17,039 bases of DNA from JAGVJT01 sp964513205. GTDB taxonomy: Bacteria; Pseudomonadota; Gammaproteobacteria; Legionellales; Legionellaceae. Shown here piece by piece: positions 16,636 to 17,039 of this stretch. The stretch is taken from contig CAZELP010000032.1 in assembly GCA_964513205.1 (NCBI GenBank), positions 1 to 17,039 on the forward strand, given 5' to 3'. Made by a program: the position numbers and the translations under genes. The notes beneath the pieces were generated by a model that was not told the DNA's origin, did no database searches, and was given only the letters and a program-made list of their open reading frames with translations. Within the stretch, counting starts at the first letter, position 1. Every line of letters starts with the position of its first letter.

Positions 16636-17039
16636 ATGCCGAAACCAAAATTATCAATTGAAGAAAAATTAATTAAATACAAGATTTCACGTGAACGCTA
16701 CGATGATGAAAGCAGACGTCTGTTATCTGAAGGATTTACACAGCAACAAGTTGATAAATTGATTGTTCGAGTTTCATCAAAAAAAACTGTTGAGTCAGTA
16801 TTGACTCACTATGGCACGTTATCTCAAAAACCTTATGATTTATCTCGTGAACAAATCGTAGCCATGGCCTCCAATAATGGTGGTGCGCAGGCGATGAAGG
16901 CGGTTCTTGAATCTCACGCTTCCTTGAAAAGATTAGGTTTTAGTGATGAGCAAATCGTGGCCATGGCCTCCAATATTGGTGGTTCGCAGGCGATAAAGAC
17001 GGTTCTTGAATCTCACGCTTCCTTGAAAAGATTAGGTTT
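16636..17039 (+). CDS. TALE-like DNA-binding repeat protein (5' part, runs off right edge)
   Basis: The frame opens at ATG 16636, five bases after GAG. An in-frame stop at 16606-16608 with no other start between makes this start unambiguous. 134 codons are visible. Residues 1-33 are a charged helix. Residues 34-68 (FTQQQVDKLIVRVSSKKTVE, then SVLTHYGTL) look like a degenerate cap repeat, equivalent to repeats 0/-1 of TALEs. Two full 33-residue repeats follow (69-101, 102-134), each with EQIVAMASN-x-GG-x-QA and VLESHASLKRLG, and a third begins at the edge. The match to the TALE consensus (EQVVAIASNIGGKQALETV) is unmistakable. Variable residues 12-13 are NN, then NI, which read G/A and A in known TALEs. 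The short N-terminus resembles Burkholderia-type Bat proteins, not Xanthomonas TALEs. Any activation, nuclear-localisation or secretion signal would be C-terminal, outside the window. Confidence 0.93.
   Translation, partial: MPKPKLSIEEKLIKYKISRERYDDESRRLLSEGFTQQQVDKLIVRVSSKKTVESVLTHYGTLSQKPYDLSREQIVAMASNNGGAQAMKAVLESHASLKRLGFSDEQIVAMASNIGGSQAIKTVLESHASLKRLG
16840..17039 (+). repeat. 99-bp TALE-type coding repeats
   Basis: Unit 1 is 16840-16938, unit 2 is 16939-17037, and the next begins at 17038. The two units differ at 11 of 99 bases and their last 36 bases are identical. At protein level they differ at positions 1, 3, 13, 16, 19 and 21. The codons for positions 12-13 are AAT AAT (16873-16878) and AAT ATT (16972-16977). 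G+C is 47/99 and 45/99, against 67/204 in the preceding coding part. Confidence 0.95.

Noticed and set aside
16631..16672. ATG at 16631 as start of the right-edge gene
   Set aside because: That frame closes after 13 codons; ATG 16636 opens the TALE-like frame.
16840..17039. Direct repeats as CRISPR or an attachment site
   Set aside because: The 99-bp units are coding, in frame, and match TALE repeats residue by residue.

Overview
The window looks like chromosome of an AT-rich gammaproteobacterium of the Legionella/Coxiella type (Legionellales). The reasons are a porin-like barrel resembling the Legionella major outer-membrane protein family, a small Fis regulator, gammaproteobacterial ArgS, BolA and YqhA housekeeping genes, a very long repeat protein, and a candidate eukaryotic-like (F-box-like) effector. 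The order is inferred; no rRNA or other phylogenetic marker is present.

Layout. At the left edge, on the minus strand, lies the 5' part of a large exported protein. It has a propeller-like body followed by an unusual Ser/Thr-Pro-Gln tetrapeptide tail (bases 1-250) built on 96-bp DNA units. Divergent from it is a minimal lasso-peptide-like pair: a 54-residue precursor with a YxxP leader and a Gly-rich core (1756-1920), then a lasso cyclase of the asparagine-synthetase family (1927-3777). No B1/B2 leader-processing gene is next to them. Housekeeping genes follow: bolA (+), argS (-, convergent) and deoC (+). Bases 6854-10012 are a tight three-gene cell-surface cluster: barrel protein, cysteine-studded secreted propeller, Legionella-type outer-membrane barrel. 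Next come yqhA (+) and fis (-), which share a bidirectional terminator, and then a 1429-residue all-helical/TPR protein (11131-15420).

The right edge is the most exciting part. After a candidate F-box-like effector gene whose 3' end looks frameshifted, a new gene starts at 16636 and runs off the window. After 68 residues that include a degenerate cap repeat, it encodes 33-residue repeats with the diagnostic TALE pattern. The first two complete repeats carry the base-specifying residue pairs NN and NI, and a third repeat begins at the edge. This is a TALE-like, programmable-type DNA-binding protein in an apparently Legionella-like genome, outside the classical Xanthomonas, Ralstonia and Burkholderia-relative hosts. 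The two repeats are 88/99 identical in DNA and richer in G+C than the gene's own N-terminal part (45-47% against 33%).

Functionally, the housekeeping genes are unremarkable. The accessory material (tetrapeptide-repeat surface protein, lasso pair, surface cluster, giant TPR protein, F-box-like protein, TALE-like protein) suggests a host-associated bacterium, plausibly living in protists, with candidate effectors acting on ubiquitin pathways and on host or self DNA. That last reading is inference.
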